A stretch of DNA of 15,097 bases, taken from assembly GCA_030691295.1 (NCBI GenBank), contig JAUYEQ010000071.1, forward strand, positions 1 to 15,097. Direction: 5' to 3'. Below are positions 1-7,373 of the stretch, in pieces. Within the stretch, counting starts at the first letter, position 1. The number at the start of each line of letters is the position of its first letter. Below the pieces are notes generated by a model. The model was given only the letters and a program-made list of their open reading frames with translations, had not been told where the DNA came from and ran no database searches. A program made the translations under genes and the position numbers. The stretch comes from Bacteroidota bacterium (GTDB lineage Bacteria; Bacteroidota; Bacteroidia; Bacteroidales; Prolixibacteraceae).

Positions 1-1
1 G

Positions 2-1228
2 CTGGTTGGTTCGGGATACCAGATAGTGCTGATTGACAAGAACAACTACCATCAGTTTCAACCATTGTTCTACCAGGTTGCCAGTGCGGGAATAGAACCC
101 AGCTCCATTCTTTTCCCTCTCCGGAAAATATTTCAGAAACAAAAAGATGTCTATATCCGGGTGGCTGAGGTTTATTCGGTCGATCCGCTCAAAAAGGAAC
201 TTCAAACCAGCCTCGATACGGTTTGGTACGATTATCTGGTTATTTCGTCCGGGGTGAATTCCAATTTCTTCGGAATGAAAAACATGGAAGAATACGCCAT
301 TCCTATGAAATCGGCTTCCGAAGCCATGGCGCTTCGAAACCGCCTGCTGCAAAGTTTCGAGAAGGCTGTTACGCTGCGCGACCAGAATGAACGAAGATCT
401 TTATTAAATGTAATTGTCGTTGGTGGCGGCCCAACCGGAGTAGAGGTTGCCGGTGCAATTGCTGAAATGAAAAAATTTGTCCTCCCGAAGGATTATCCAG
501 ACTTGAATTTTGATGCGATGCAGATCAGTTTAATTGAAGGTTCGCCGGCGTTGCTGGGTGTAATGTCGAATCATGCTTCCAAAAAAGCATTGTTCTACCT
601 TCAGCGGCTCGGAATTAAGGTGTTGCTAAATACACAGGTAACCGATTTCGATGGAAATACTTTGAGTTTTAGAGATGGCACCCAGATTGAAACCAAAACG
701 GTCATCTGGGCTGCGGGTATCAGTGGTGTTGTCCCTTCCGGATTCTCCAAGGATTTGATTGGCAGAGGAAACCGGATTTTGGTTGACGAGTATAACCGGA
801 TTCAGGGATTTGACGATATTTATGCCATCGGCGATGTTTGTCTGATGCAGTGTGCCAGCCATCCAAACGGACATCCTCAGGTGGCGCAGGTTGCTATTCA
901 GCAAGGTAAAAATCTGGCCATGAATTTTTTGTCGATGAAGAGAAGCGGGTCGTTGAGACCCTTCAAATATATTGACCGGGGTTCGATGGCCACCATTGGA
1001 CGAAACCGGGCGGTTGCCGATCTTTCATTTGTAAAATTCTCCGGTTTTTTAGCATGGCTTACATGGATGTTTGTGCACCTGATGGCCATTGTTGGGGTTA
1101 AAAACCGGTTACTCATTTTCATTAACTGGATGTGGAATTACATGACATATGACCAGTCGTTGCGCCTGATTTTGTGGGCAGCCAAAAAAGATCCAACCAA
1201 AATAATTTCGCCTTTGGATAGAAAATAA
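2..1228 (+). CDS. ndh: Type II NADH:quinone oxidoreductase (NDH-2), 5'-truncated by the window edge
   Basis: This is a single-subunit, FAD-dependent NADH dehydrogenase that oxidises NADH and reduces membrane quinone at the cytoplasmic face without pumping protons. The frame is open from base 2 to the TAA at 1226-1228, so the true start lies left of the window. The GTG at 26 is internal, because the codons before it (LVGSGYQI) continue the family's N-terminal strand. The missing piece, probably 20-30 residues, would hold the first FAD-binding GxGxxG. Visible features are the segment DKNNYHQFQPLFYQVA, the second Rossmann motif VVGGGPTGVEVAG (about 418-456) for NADH, IWAAGISG, and the FAD-binding YAIGDVC (821-841). 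The C-terminal third is rich in hydrophobic and aromatic residues (about 1039-1155), as expected for the membrane-docking helices. The family call is firm; other pyridine nucleotide-disulfide reductases lack the PLFYQVA segment and the C-terminal membrane region. Confidence 0.93.
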   Translation: MVGSGYQIVLIDKNNYHQFQPLFYQVASAGIEPSSILFPLRKIFQKQKDVYIRVAEVYSVDPLKKELQTSLDTVWYDYLVISSGVNSNFFGMKNMEEYAIPMKSASEAMALRNRLLQSFEKAVTLRDQNERRSLLNVIVVGGGPTGVEVAGAIAEMKKFVLPKDYPDLNFDAMQISLIEGSPALLGVMSNHASKKALFYLQRLGIKVLLNTQVTDFDGNTLSFRDGTQIETKTVIWAAGISGVVPSGFSKDLIGRGNRILVDEYNRIQGFDDIYAIGDVCLMQCASHPNGHPQVAQVAIQQGKNLAMNFLSMKRSGSLRPFKYIDRGSMATIGRNRAVADLSFVKFSGFLAWLTWMFVHLMAIVGVKNRLLIFINWMWNYMTYDQSLRLILWAAKKDPTKIISPLDRK

Positions 1229-1470
1229 AGAGATAAAAATCCGTAAATCTTTTGTTTGCTGGTGCTGGGTGTTTTTCCCCTTCAATTAAATAGCTCTTTT
1301 TTTACCACAAATTTTCAACAAAAACAACGGTTTATAAGATACGAAAATAAAGCATATAAAACACTCATAATTCATTCATTAAAGTATGTTATACAATTGT
1401 TTTTATATGGTTCTACAACAATGAATTATTTTGTAACTTTTACTTGTAAACTAAAAAAAAATATTTAATT

Positions 1471-2913
1471 ATGGAAAATTTATTCTTTTTAAGCAAAAAA
1501 ATCTTTAGGATTTTGGTGATGTTTTTTGTTCTTGTATTCTGTTTTGGATGTCAAAAGGAACTCCTTCAAACCGAAAGTTCCGAAAACCAGGCAGAACTGA
1601 AAAGTGCTAAAATGACCAACTTTATGGTTATTACAAACGCTGAAACACTTCCCGCAGGTTTTGAAAAGCAACTCGCTGCGTATGGCAAAATTGTAAGATC
1701 AATGCCTGAAATTGGTGTTGTGGTAATTAAACCAACAACTTCTAATTTTGAAACGAAAGTTGCGAAACTTGCAGAGGTAAAGGCAGTGGTTCGCGACCTT
1801 ATGGTTAAGTGGATTGAACCTGATAAATTTGTCAGCGAAGCAAATCCGCCAAGTATTGGAGATAATGAAACTTTATTTTGGCGTCAATGGGGAATGGATG
1901 CCATTGATGCACCTGAAGCCTGGAATGCCGGCTATACAGGTGAAACGGTAAGAGTTTTTATTCTTGACAGCGGCATAGATGCAGATAATCCTGATTTGTC
2001 GCCAAACCTGAATACATCTCTCTCTACCTCTTTTGTTCCGGACGAAGATTATAGTGTACGACCCGGAGCCTTTTTTAATCATGGTACTCATGTTGCGGGG
2101 ATTGTTGCTGCTGCAGATAATGGTTGGGGAGTTATTGGAGTGGCTCCCAGCGTTGAAATTGTTGCAGTAAAAGTGCTGTCTGAATTTACTGGTTCAGGGG
2201 AGTTTAGCTGGGTCAATGCCGGAATTATTTATGCTGCCAATAATGGAGCCCAGGTAATTAATATGAGTTTGGGAGGAACATTCAACAGGAATGGTTTTTA
2301 TTATGATGAAAATGATGTTTTGCAAAAGGTTCCGGCTGTTGAATTACAAAATCTTATTATTGCACAACAGCGTGCAGTAAATTATGCCTTCAGGAAAGGA
2401 GTTGTTACCGTTGTTTCTGCAGGAAACGGAGGTTCAAATTATGATGGTAATGGTTCAATTTTCAAACTGCCCGCTGAACTTCAAAATGTAATTGCGGTTT
2501 CGGCAACTGCACCTTATCATTGGTATAATGATCTTGTCCTTGGAACCCCAAATCCTTTTTTTGATAATCCTGCAAGTTATACCGATTTCGGAAAGTCACT
2601 TGTTGCCATAGCTGCTCCCGGAGGCGACTTTGATTCTGATGACGCTTATTGGTTTATGGATATGGTAATTAGTTCTGGAGCAGGACCAAATGCAATTGGT
2701 GGATACCCATTTTATTATGCCGCCGGAACCAGTATGGCAGCACCACATGTTGCAGGAGTAGCGGCATTGATAATTGCCAAGAATGGTGGAAAACTGAGTC
2801 CTCAGGAAGTTACAAAGCAACTACTTAAAACTGCTGATAAAATTGATGGCAACGGAACTTCAGCTTACTACGGAAAAGGACGGGTAAACGCTTTCCGAGC
2901 TGTAACTGAATAA
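1471..2913 (+). CDS. Secreted S8 (subtilisin-family) serine protease, lipoprotein
   Basis: This 480-residue exported endopeptidase begins with a hydrophobic signal (residues 11-26) and the lipobox-like FCFGC, giving a lipidated Cys27. The next residues, QKE, resemble the charged lipoprotein export signal that sends Bacteroidota lipoproteins to the cell surface. Residues about 50-115 look like an inhibitor_I9-type propeptide. The catalytic domain spans about 140-478 and has the full triad: Asp166 in FILDSGID, His204 in NHGTHVAG and Ser421 in GTSMAAPHVAG, with Asn319 in SAGNG for the oxyanion hole. No extra C-terminal domain, such as a PKD or type IX sorting domain, is present, which agrees with lipid anchoring. 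The ATG at 1471 follows an A-rich leader and starts directly before the signal peptide. The gene stands alone and ends at the terminator at 2937-2972. The protease class is certain; surface exposure is inferred and the substrate is unknown. Confidence 0.93.
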   Translation: MENLFFLSKKIFRILVMFFVLVFCFGCQKELLQTESSENQAELKSAKMTNFMVITNAETLPAGFEKQLAAYGKIVRSMPEIGVVVIKPTTSNFETKVAKLAEVKAVVRDLMVKWIEPDKFVSEANPPSIGDNETLFWRQWGMDAIDAPEAWNAGYTGETVRVFILDSGIDADNPDLSPNLNTSLSTSFVPDEDYSVRPGAFFNHGTHVAGIVAAADNGWGVIGVAPSVEIVAVKVLSEFTGSGEFSWVNAGIIYAANNGAQVINMSLGGTFNRNGFYYDENDVLQKVPAVELQNLIIAQQRAVNYAFRKGVVTVVSAGNGGSNYDGNGSIFKLPAELQNVIAVSATAPYHWYNDLVLGTPNPFFDNPASYTDFGKSLVAIAAPGGDFDSDDAYWFMDMVISSGAGPNAIGGYPFYYAAGTSMAAPHVAGVAALIIAKNGGKLSPQEVTKQLLKTADKIDGNGTSAYYGKGRVNAFRAVTE

Positions 2914-2936
2914 TTGATAAAGTATAAAAGTAAGAC

Positions 2937-2972
2937 GCCGGCTGAATCAACATTTAGCCGGCTTCTCTTTTT
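2937..2972 (+). terminator. Intrinsic terminator of the subtilisin-like gene
   Basis: A perfect 7-bp GC-only-plus-one stem, GCCGGCT (2937-2943) with AGCCGGC (2956-2962), encloses a 12-nt loop and is followed by a U-rich run, TTCTCTTTTT (2963-2972). It lies 23 bp after the stop codon of the plus-strand protease gene. The complement after the stem is moderately U-rich, so it could also end transcription of the minus-strand M13 remnant whose stop is at 2988. Confidence 0.85.
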
Positions 2973-2987
2973 ATCTAAAACGAATTT

Positions 2988-3185
2988 CTACCAGATTACT
3001 GCTCTGGAAGCTTCGTTCAGGAACATATAATCGCCTTCTTTTACATCAAAAGCCTTGTGGAATTCGGGCATGTTGCGGAGTGGCCCCAAAACCCTGAAAC
3101 GTCCAAGCGAATGAACATCTTCTTTGGTGCGGCGGATGATTTCCTTGTCGCGGATATTTTGCGCCCACAAATGCGCGTACGCCAA
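2988..3185 (-). pseudogene. C-terminal remnant of an M13 (neprilysin/PepO-type) metallopeptidase
   Basis: Only about 65 codons remain of a family whose members usually have about 650-700 residues. The reading frame from about 3185 down to the TAG at 2988-2990 ends in the family's typical C-terminus: YAHLWAQNIRD, then DVHSLGRFRV, then MPEFHKAF, then VKEGDYM, and a final VIW. In intact M13 enzymes the DVHS histidine and the following FRV arginine (here His25 and Arg31 of the fragment) take part in catalysis. The zinc-binding HExxH and the downstream Glu motif are absent. Just upstream on this strand the frame hits a stop (TAA within ATGTAAAAGCTT), and the other two frames of 3186-3337 show no M13-like sequence. 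The rest of the gene has therefore been deleted rather than frameshifted. The only start is a TTG, and expression is not expected. The family assignment is strong; calling it a deletion remnant is an inference. Confidence 0.82.
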
Positions 3186-3337
3186 AAGCTTTTACATCTC
3201 ACATTTATTTTAGATGTATTAAAAACCTGCTCAATAACAGACTTAAATTATTAATAATCAGTATAAAGGATGGCGTTTTATCTTTTTTAGAAGTTTTAAA
3301 AGGCGTAAATTGAAGTCGAATAATAAATCAAGTTCAA

Positions 3338-3775
3338 ATGAAGATACTGTTTCTTTGCACCGGTGGCAATTCGTGCCGGAGTTTAATGGCCGAAGCTTTT
3401 CTTCAGAAAATGGATCAGTCGCTGGAAGTGCTTTCAGCCGGGTTAAATCCTGATGCTGAAACCGACCCGATGGCCATTGTCGTGATGGCTGAGATTGGAA
3501 TTGATATCAGTACAAAAAAGCCAAAAAATTACGCTGAATTCGAAGGCATGAACATGGATTACCTCATTACGCTTTGCGATGGAACAAAGGATAAAATAAC
3601 TTCAGTAAATATTCCGTCCAAACACAAAATTCATCTGGGTTTTGAAGATCCGAAAAAAGCGTATTGCTCCAACGAACAGATTCTTGATATTTATCGTGAT
3701 ATCCGTGATGAAATCAGGAATGAACTCGATTATTTCTACAATCGTATTTTGATGCCGGAAATGACACACGAGTGA
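3338..3775 (+). CDS. ArsC / low-molecular-weight phosphotyrosine phosphatase-family protein with atypical P-loop
   Basis: This 145-residue protein has the fold and length of thioredoxin-coupled arsenate reductases (ArsC) and LMW phosphatases. The N-terminus FLCTGGNSCRS is the phosphate-binding loop with candidate nucleophile Cys7 and Arg14. Further matches are VLSAG (31-35), IGIDIS (53-58), ITLC (Cys80) and the general-acid region GFEDP (Asp104). Two departures stand out. The loop has six residues between Cys7 and Arg14 where the family has five (CX5R). The position matching the second resolving cysteine of the ArsC relay (DKC in Bacillus ArsC) is DKI here, with Ile87. A further cysteine, Cys110, lies elsewhere. 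The relay used for arsenate reduction therefore looks incomplete, so phosphatase activity or a degenerate role is possible. There are no ars neighbours. The gene converges on the aminopeptidase P gene. The family call is secure; the function is open. Confidence 0.8.
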   Translation: MKILFLCTGGNSCRSLMAEAFLQKMDQSLEVLSAGLNPDAETDPMAIVVMAEIGIDISTKKPKNYAEFEGMNMDYLITLCDGTKDKITSVNIPSKHKIHLGFEDPKKAYCSNEQILDIYRDIRDEIRNELDYFYNRILMPEMTHE

Positions 3776-3789
3776 TAACGCCCCGAATA

Positions 3790-3824
3790 GAAATGCCCTG
3801 AATTGGGGAGACTCAGGCCATTTC
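3790..3824. terminator. Imperfect 12-bp inverted repeat between convergent genes, possible bidirectional terminator
   Basis: GAAATGCCCTGA (3790-3801) and TCAGGCCATTTC (3813-3824) pair with a single C-C mismatch around an 11-nt loop. The hairpin sits in the 68-bp gap between the ends of the ArsC-like gene (plus) and the aminopeptidase gene (minus), where a bidirectional terminator would be expected. There is no T-run on either side, so intrinsic termination may be weak. A second pairing, CCCCgAAT (3781-3788) with ATTGGGG (3802-3808), would compete with the first. Confidence 0.45.
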
Positions 3825-3843
3825 CAATAATCAGCTCACCGGT

Positions 3844-5229
3844 TTATCTCATCAAATCTTCCACCTCATCCGGAGTAATCGGAATTCTGTCGCCAATAAT
3901 TTCGCAGCCGGTTTCAGTCACCAGAATATCATCTTCAAGCCTGATTCCGCCAAAGTCAAGATAGCTTTCAAGGCGGTCGAAATTGATAAAGTCAGCGTTT
4001 ATTTTTTCAGTTTTCCAATTTTCGATCAAAGCCGGAATAAAGTAAATTCCGGGTTCGTTGGTAATTACAAAGCCAGGTTGCAGTTTTCGTCCCATGCGTA
4101 AATAAGCCGTTCCGAACTGATCAACCGGACGGGTTTCGTTGTCGTAACCCACGTAAATCTGACCCAGATCTTCCATGTCGTGAACGTCTAATCCAAGCAT
4201 GTGCCCCAATCCATGTGGCATAAACAAAGCATGTGCTCCGGCAGCAACCGCATCTTTCACATCGCCTTTCATCAATCCAAGCGCTTTCATTCCTGAAGCA
4301 ATAACCTCGGCAGCAGCCAAATGCACCGACAAATAGGTAGATCCGGGTTTGGTTAGTTCGCGCCCGCGATTGTTTGCTGCCAATACAATTTCATATATTT
4401 CGCGCTGCTTCTGAGTGAATTTGCCGCTTACAGGCATTGTCCGTGTGAAATCTGATGCGTAATGAGAACCTACTTCTGCTCCCGCATCAACAAGCAGCAA
4501 CCTTCCGTTTTGCAAGGTTTGTGAATGATTGTGGTTGTGCAAAGTTTCGCCATTCTGCGATAAAATCACTGGAAAAGAAACCATTCCTCCGCCAGCATTG
4601 GCAATGCCTTCAATTGTTCCGGCAATCGACTGTTCCCAAACACCGGCCTTGGCCATTTTCATTGCGGTAACATGCATTTGGTAACCAACTGCACACGCTT
4701 TCCGGATTTCAGCAATTTCCTGTTCTTCCTTTACCGAACGCAAAGCAACAATGGCTTTAATCAGTTTCAGAGAAGAATAAGCTTTAAGTTTCGAAACAGA
4801 AATACCCAGTAATTCATTCAGTAATATCTTATTTTCAGCGCGATACGGCGGAGTAAAATGGATTTTCCGACCCGATAAAATCGCTTTTTCAATGACCTGC
4901 TGAAGATTTTTGAAAGATTCTGTTTTGGAAATGCCAGCTTTTTCGGCTTTCTCTTTCAGGGCAATCTGAGGTCCCATCCAGATGATGTCTTCAATTTCAA
5001 CATCATCACCAAAAACGATTTCTTCTCCTGATTCAGTGTCAATAACTCCGGCAAGTTTCTGAAAATCCAATCCGAAGAAATATAAAAACGAACTGTCCTG
5101 TCTGAAATAGTAAGTATTGTCGGCGTAATTCATGGGTGAATCAACATTCCCCAATAGTAAAATTATACCGTCAGATATTTTTTGTTTTAGTTGCAGGCGG
5201 CGTGCAATATAGGTTTCACGATTAAACAT
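3844..5229 (-). CDS. pepP: Xaa-Pro aminopeptidase (aminopeptidase P, M24B)
   Basis: This 461-residue cytoplasmic metallo-aminopeptidase removes the N-terminal residue from peptides with proline at position 2. The N-terminal AMP_N domain (about 1-135) includes YADNTYYFRQDSSFLYFFG, and the pita-bread catalytic domain covers about 165-450. All five metal ligands of the family can be placed: Asp248 in VDAG, Asp260 in SDFTRT, His343 in GLGHMLGLDVHD, Glu392 in NEPGIYF and Glu432 in GIRLEDD, with His350 as a further active-site histidine. The length matches bacterial PepP-type enzymes of about 440-465 residues. The ATG at 5229 begins MFNRETY, a normal start for the family. A near-consensus -7 box lies upstream (5258-5265). 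The gene is monocistronic: it converges with the ArsC-like gene and is divergent from the cytidylate-kinase-like gene. There is no signal peptide. I see nothing abnormal in it. Confidence 0.95.
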   Translation of the reverse strand: MFNRETYIARRLQLKQKISDGIILLLGNVDSPMNYADNTYYFRQDSSFLYFFGLDFQKLAGVIDTESGEEIVFGDDVEIEDIIWMGPQIALKEKAEKAGISKTESFKNLQQVIEKAILSGRKIHFTPPYRAENKILLNELLGISVSKLKAYSSLKLIKAIVALRSVKEEQEIAEIRKACAVGYQMHVTAMKMAKAGVWEQSIAGTIEGIANAGGGMVSFPVILSQNGETLHNHNHSQTLQNGRLLLVDAGAEVGSHYASDFTRTMPVSGKFTQKQREIYEIVLAANNRGRELTKPGSTYLSVHLAAAEVIASGMKALGLMKGDVKDAVAAGAHALFMPHGLGHMLGLDVHDMEDLGQIYVGYDNETRPVDQFGTAYLRMGRKLQPGFVITNEPGIYFIPALIENWKTEKINADFINFDRLESYLDFGGIRLEDDILVTETGCEIIGDRIPITPDEVEDLMR

Positions 5230-5257
5230 TTTTTGTGTGGTTTTAAAAATTTGTGGC

Positions 5258-5265
5258 TAAAGATA
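5258..5265 (-). promoter_or_regulatory. Possible -7 box for the aminopeptidase P gene
   Basis: Read on the minus strand this is TATCTTTA, seven of eight matches to the Bacteroidota -7 consensus TAnnTTTG, about 29 bp before the start codon. No good TTTG -33 element is seen at the usual 19-21 bp spacing, so the call is tentative. Confidence 0.3.
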
Positions 5266-5406
5266 ACGAAATTAGATAAAACTTCGGATTGCATGTAAGC
5301 AATGGATGTGCTGTACACCATATAAAAAGGTCGAAATCATTCAGGAAAAAGCTTAGCCGGAACATAAATAATTTGTAAATTCAACCGACCAATATTCCAT
5401 AAAGCT

Positions 5407-6129
5407 ATGAACAATACATTAATGGTTTATCTAAACAAGAGGCTGCACCAGAACGATCTAAAGTATCCGGCAGCCAATACTCAACCAGGACCTGTAATTT
5501 GCATTTCCAGAGAGGTTGGGTGTGGGGGAGTCACTATGGCTAAATTGCTTGCTGCTGAGCTTGATAGATTAACTTTTTGTAAAAAATGGAAAGTCGTAAG
5601 CAAAGAAATTCTGGAGGAAAGTGCCCGCGAGTTAAACATGGAAACTTCAAAACTCCGCAATATCATGAAAGCAGCTGATCGCGGTGCATTCGATGATATT
5701 CTGAGCGCTTTTAGTGAAAAGAGATATAAAAGCGACCGAAAAATTAATAACACCATCATCGATCTAATTTCCAGTTTTGCAAACGACGGGCATTATATTA
5801 TTGTAGGCCGGGCCGGACATATTATTGCCCGGGATATTGAGAAATCCCTTTTCATTAAACTTACTGCTCCCCACGATTGGCGGGTCAGGCAAATCATGGA
5901 GAAATATAACCTCAATATGAGGGAAGCAATCGAATTTATTGATAAAACTGAAAAGGAACGTCATAGTTTCGTCAAGCGAATTGCCACAGAAATAAACGTT
6001 GAAGTTGATTTCGACCTGACAATCAATTTATCGAAACTGAATATAAACGATGCGATCAATCTGATTATGTATGTTGCTCAAACAAAAGGATTGATAGAGC
6101 CGAATAAAAGTAAGGTTGAAGTTTTTTAA
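5407..6129 (+). CDS. Cytidylate kinase-like family protein (Cytidylate_kin2 type)
   Basis: This 240-residue cytoplasmic P-loop kinase-like protein has the layout of the cytidylate kinase-like family, not that of classical Cmk. The phosphate-binding segment is ICISREVGCGGVTMAKLLA (31-49), matching the family pattern SR(Q/E)xGxGGxxIAxxLA, which lacks the Walker-A lysine of true NMP kinases. KEILEE (66-71), the second strand HYIIVGRAGHIIARD (129-143) and the helical lid region with R159-R161 and KRIATE (190-195) complete the domain. The first 27 residues are a family-variable extension with no signal peptide. The true phosphate acceptor is unknown for most of this family, so CMP kinase activity should not be assumed. 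The ATG at 5407 is the only sensible start. The gene ends eight bases before the convergent PLP-enzyme gene, with no terminator visible between them. Confidence 0.82.
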   Translation: MNNTLMVYLNKRLHQNDLKYPAANTQPGPVICISREVGCGGVTMAKLLAAELDRLTFCKKWKVVSKEILEESARELNMETSKLRNIMKAADRGAFDDILSAFSEKRYKSDRKINNTIIDLISSFANDGHYIIVGRAGHIIARDIEKSLFIKLTAPHDWRVRQIMEKYNLNMREAIEFIDKTEKERHSFVKRIATEINVEVDFDLTINLSKLNINDAINLIMYVAQTKGLIEPNKSKVEVF

Positions 6130-6137
6130 GTTTGAGA

Positions 6138-7373
6138 TTATTTCACCTCTGTCATTGCCTGTTCCATATCAGCAATCAAATCTTCAGCACCTTCAATTCC
6201 AACCGAAAGGCGCATCATGGTTGAACGGATTCCCATTGAATCACGTTCATATTCTGAAAATTCAGCATAAATGGTTGAATACGGATGGATGATCAGTGAT
6301 TTGTTATCATTAAGGTTGGTGGCCCGGCGGATAATTTTCAGCCGGTTCATAATTTGGAAACATGCTGCCTGACTTTCCAGATCAAAAGTCATTACTGTTC
6401 CCGGAATCCCGCCAAACTGACCCATCGCCAAATCGTAATAAGGCGAATCTTCCAATCCCGGATAATCAGCCCGCGTTACTTTTTTATTTTGCTGAAAGTA
6501 TTCGCCCAGTTTCATGCAATTCCGGTAACAACGTTCAACCCGCAATTCCAGAATATCGAGTCCCGCAATCATATAATTTGCCGAGTGTGCAGTCATTGGC
6601 ATCCCAAAATTCCGGTAGTAATTTTTACGCAGACGAGCGATAAACGCATCTTTCCCAAATTTTTTGGCAAAAGTCAGGCAGTTTGGATTTTTGCCCCAAT
6701 CGTAAAGCCCGTTGTCGATAATTACTCCACCAACTGCGGTGGCGCCACCTGAAATAAATTTGGTGGTTGACATCACTTCAATGTGCACCCCCAGCGATTT
6801 CGAATTGAAAACCGAAGGTGGCGTAACAGTGCTATCGGCAATCAGCAGAATGTTGTGTTTGTTGGCAATTTCGGCCAAACGACTGATGTCTGCAATTTCC
6901 AGCTGAGGATTTGTAACCGTCTCAAAATATAATGCGCGTGTATTTTTATCAATCAGCGGTACAATTAATTCGGGTTTGGTCGTATCAACAAAACGGGTTT
7001 CAAGTCCGTAAGCCGAAAGACTCTGCTCGAACAGCGCCAGTGTGTGCCCAAAAAGATTTTTTCCTGAAATAATGTTATCGCCTTGCTTGCAAATGGCCAG
7101 CATGGTGGCCGATATTGCTGCCATTCCTGAAGACAAAGCCAGAACGTGATGAGCGCCTGTTAATGTTCGGACTTTGGATTCGAAGTATTCAACAGTTGGG
7201 TTGCTGGTACGCGAATAGGTATGCGCCGGCAATTCGCCCCTGAAATTTGCTGCAATATCTTCGGCAGTGGCAAATTCGAAAGCAACCGATTCGTAAACAG
7301 GCATGGCCAGTGCATTGTGCGGGTCTTTCTTCGGAAAAGGTATGTTCAGCGACCGGGTTGTAAAACTTTTCAT
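6138..7373 (-). CDS. Cys/Met-metabolism PLP-dependent enzyme (O-acetylhomoserine sulfhydrylase / cystathionine gamma-synthase-like)
   Basis: This is a fold-type I PLP enzyme of the transsulfuration family. I start it at the ATG at 7373, giving 411 residues (MKSFTTRSLNIPF). An in-frame TTG six codons earlier (7391) is possible but less likely. Numbered from that TTG, the active site contains YSRTSNPT (59-66, phosphate contacts from the partner subunit), SSGMAA (87-92), FETVTNP (156-162), Asp186 in IADST for the pyridine nitrogen, and the Schiff-base Lys211 in MSTTKFISGGATAVGG. Arg394 in MMRLSVGIE should bind the substrate carboxylate. The family uses activated homoserine, homocysteine, cystathionine or methionine. 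The SGGATAVGG sequence after the lysine differs from the GH-containing form of classical cystathionine gamma-synthase, so the exact reaction (sulfhydrylase, synthase or gamma-lyase) cannot be fixed from sequence. No methionine-pathway genes are adjacent. Confidence 0.88.
   Translation of the reverse strand: MKSFTTRSLNIPFPKKDPHNALAMPVYESVAFEFATAEDIAANFRGELPAHTYSRTSNPTVEYFESKVRTLTGAHHVLALSSGMAAISATMLAICKQGDNIISGKNLFGHTLALFEQSLSAYGLETRFVDTTKPELIVPLIDKNTRALYFETVTNPQLEIADISRLAEIANKHNILLIADSTVTPPSVFNSKSLGVHIEVMSTTKFISGGATAVGGVIIDNGLYDWGKNPNCLTFAKKFGKDAFIARLRKNYYRNFGMPMTAHSANYMIAGLDILELRVERCYRNCMKLGEYFQQNKKVTRADYPGLEDSPYYDLAMGQFGGIPGTVMTFDLESQAACFQIMNRLKIIRRATNLNDNKSLIIHPYSTIYAEFSEYERDSMGIRSTMMRLSVGIEGAEDLIADMEQAMTEVK

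Noticed and set aside
1426..1441. TTATTTTG and TAACTTTT as a promoter -7 box for the subtilisin-like gene
   Set aside because: Each misses the TAnnTTTG consensus by one base and neither has a -33 element at the right distance. In such AT-rich DNA this is expected by chance.
1256..1468. 70-codon plus-strand open frame between ndh and the subtilisin-like gene
   Set aside because: It starts at a non-ATG codon, is strongly AT-biased with a Lys/Phe/Asn-rich, low-complexity translation, and resembles no family. It is ordinary intergenic sequence.
3057..3254. Plus-strand open frame opposite the M13 remnant
   Set aside because: The minus strand carries a recognisable M13 C-terminus, so this frame is its antisense shadow, extended by chance into the intergenic DNA.
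3338..3775. Arsenic-resistance operon
   Set aside because: Only one ArsC-like gene is present, its reductase relay is incomplete, and there is no arsB/acr3 transporter or ArsR regulator nearby.
6354..6752. Long plus-strand frame (132 codons) opposite the PLP-enzyme gene
   Set aside because: The minus strand has complete active-site motifs there; the plus-strand translation has the Cys/His/Ile-rich look of antisense sequence and no domain.
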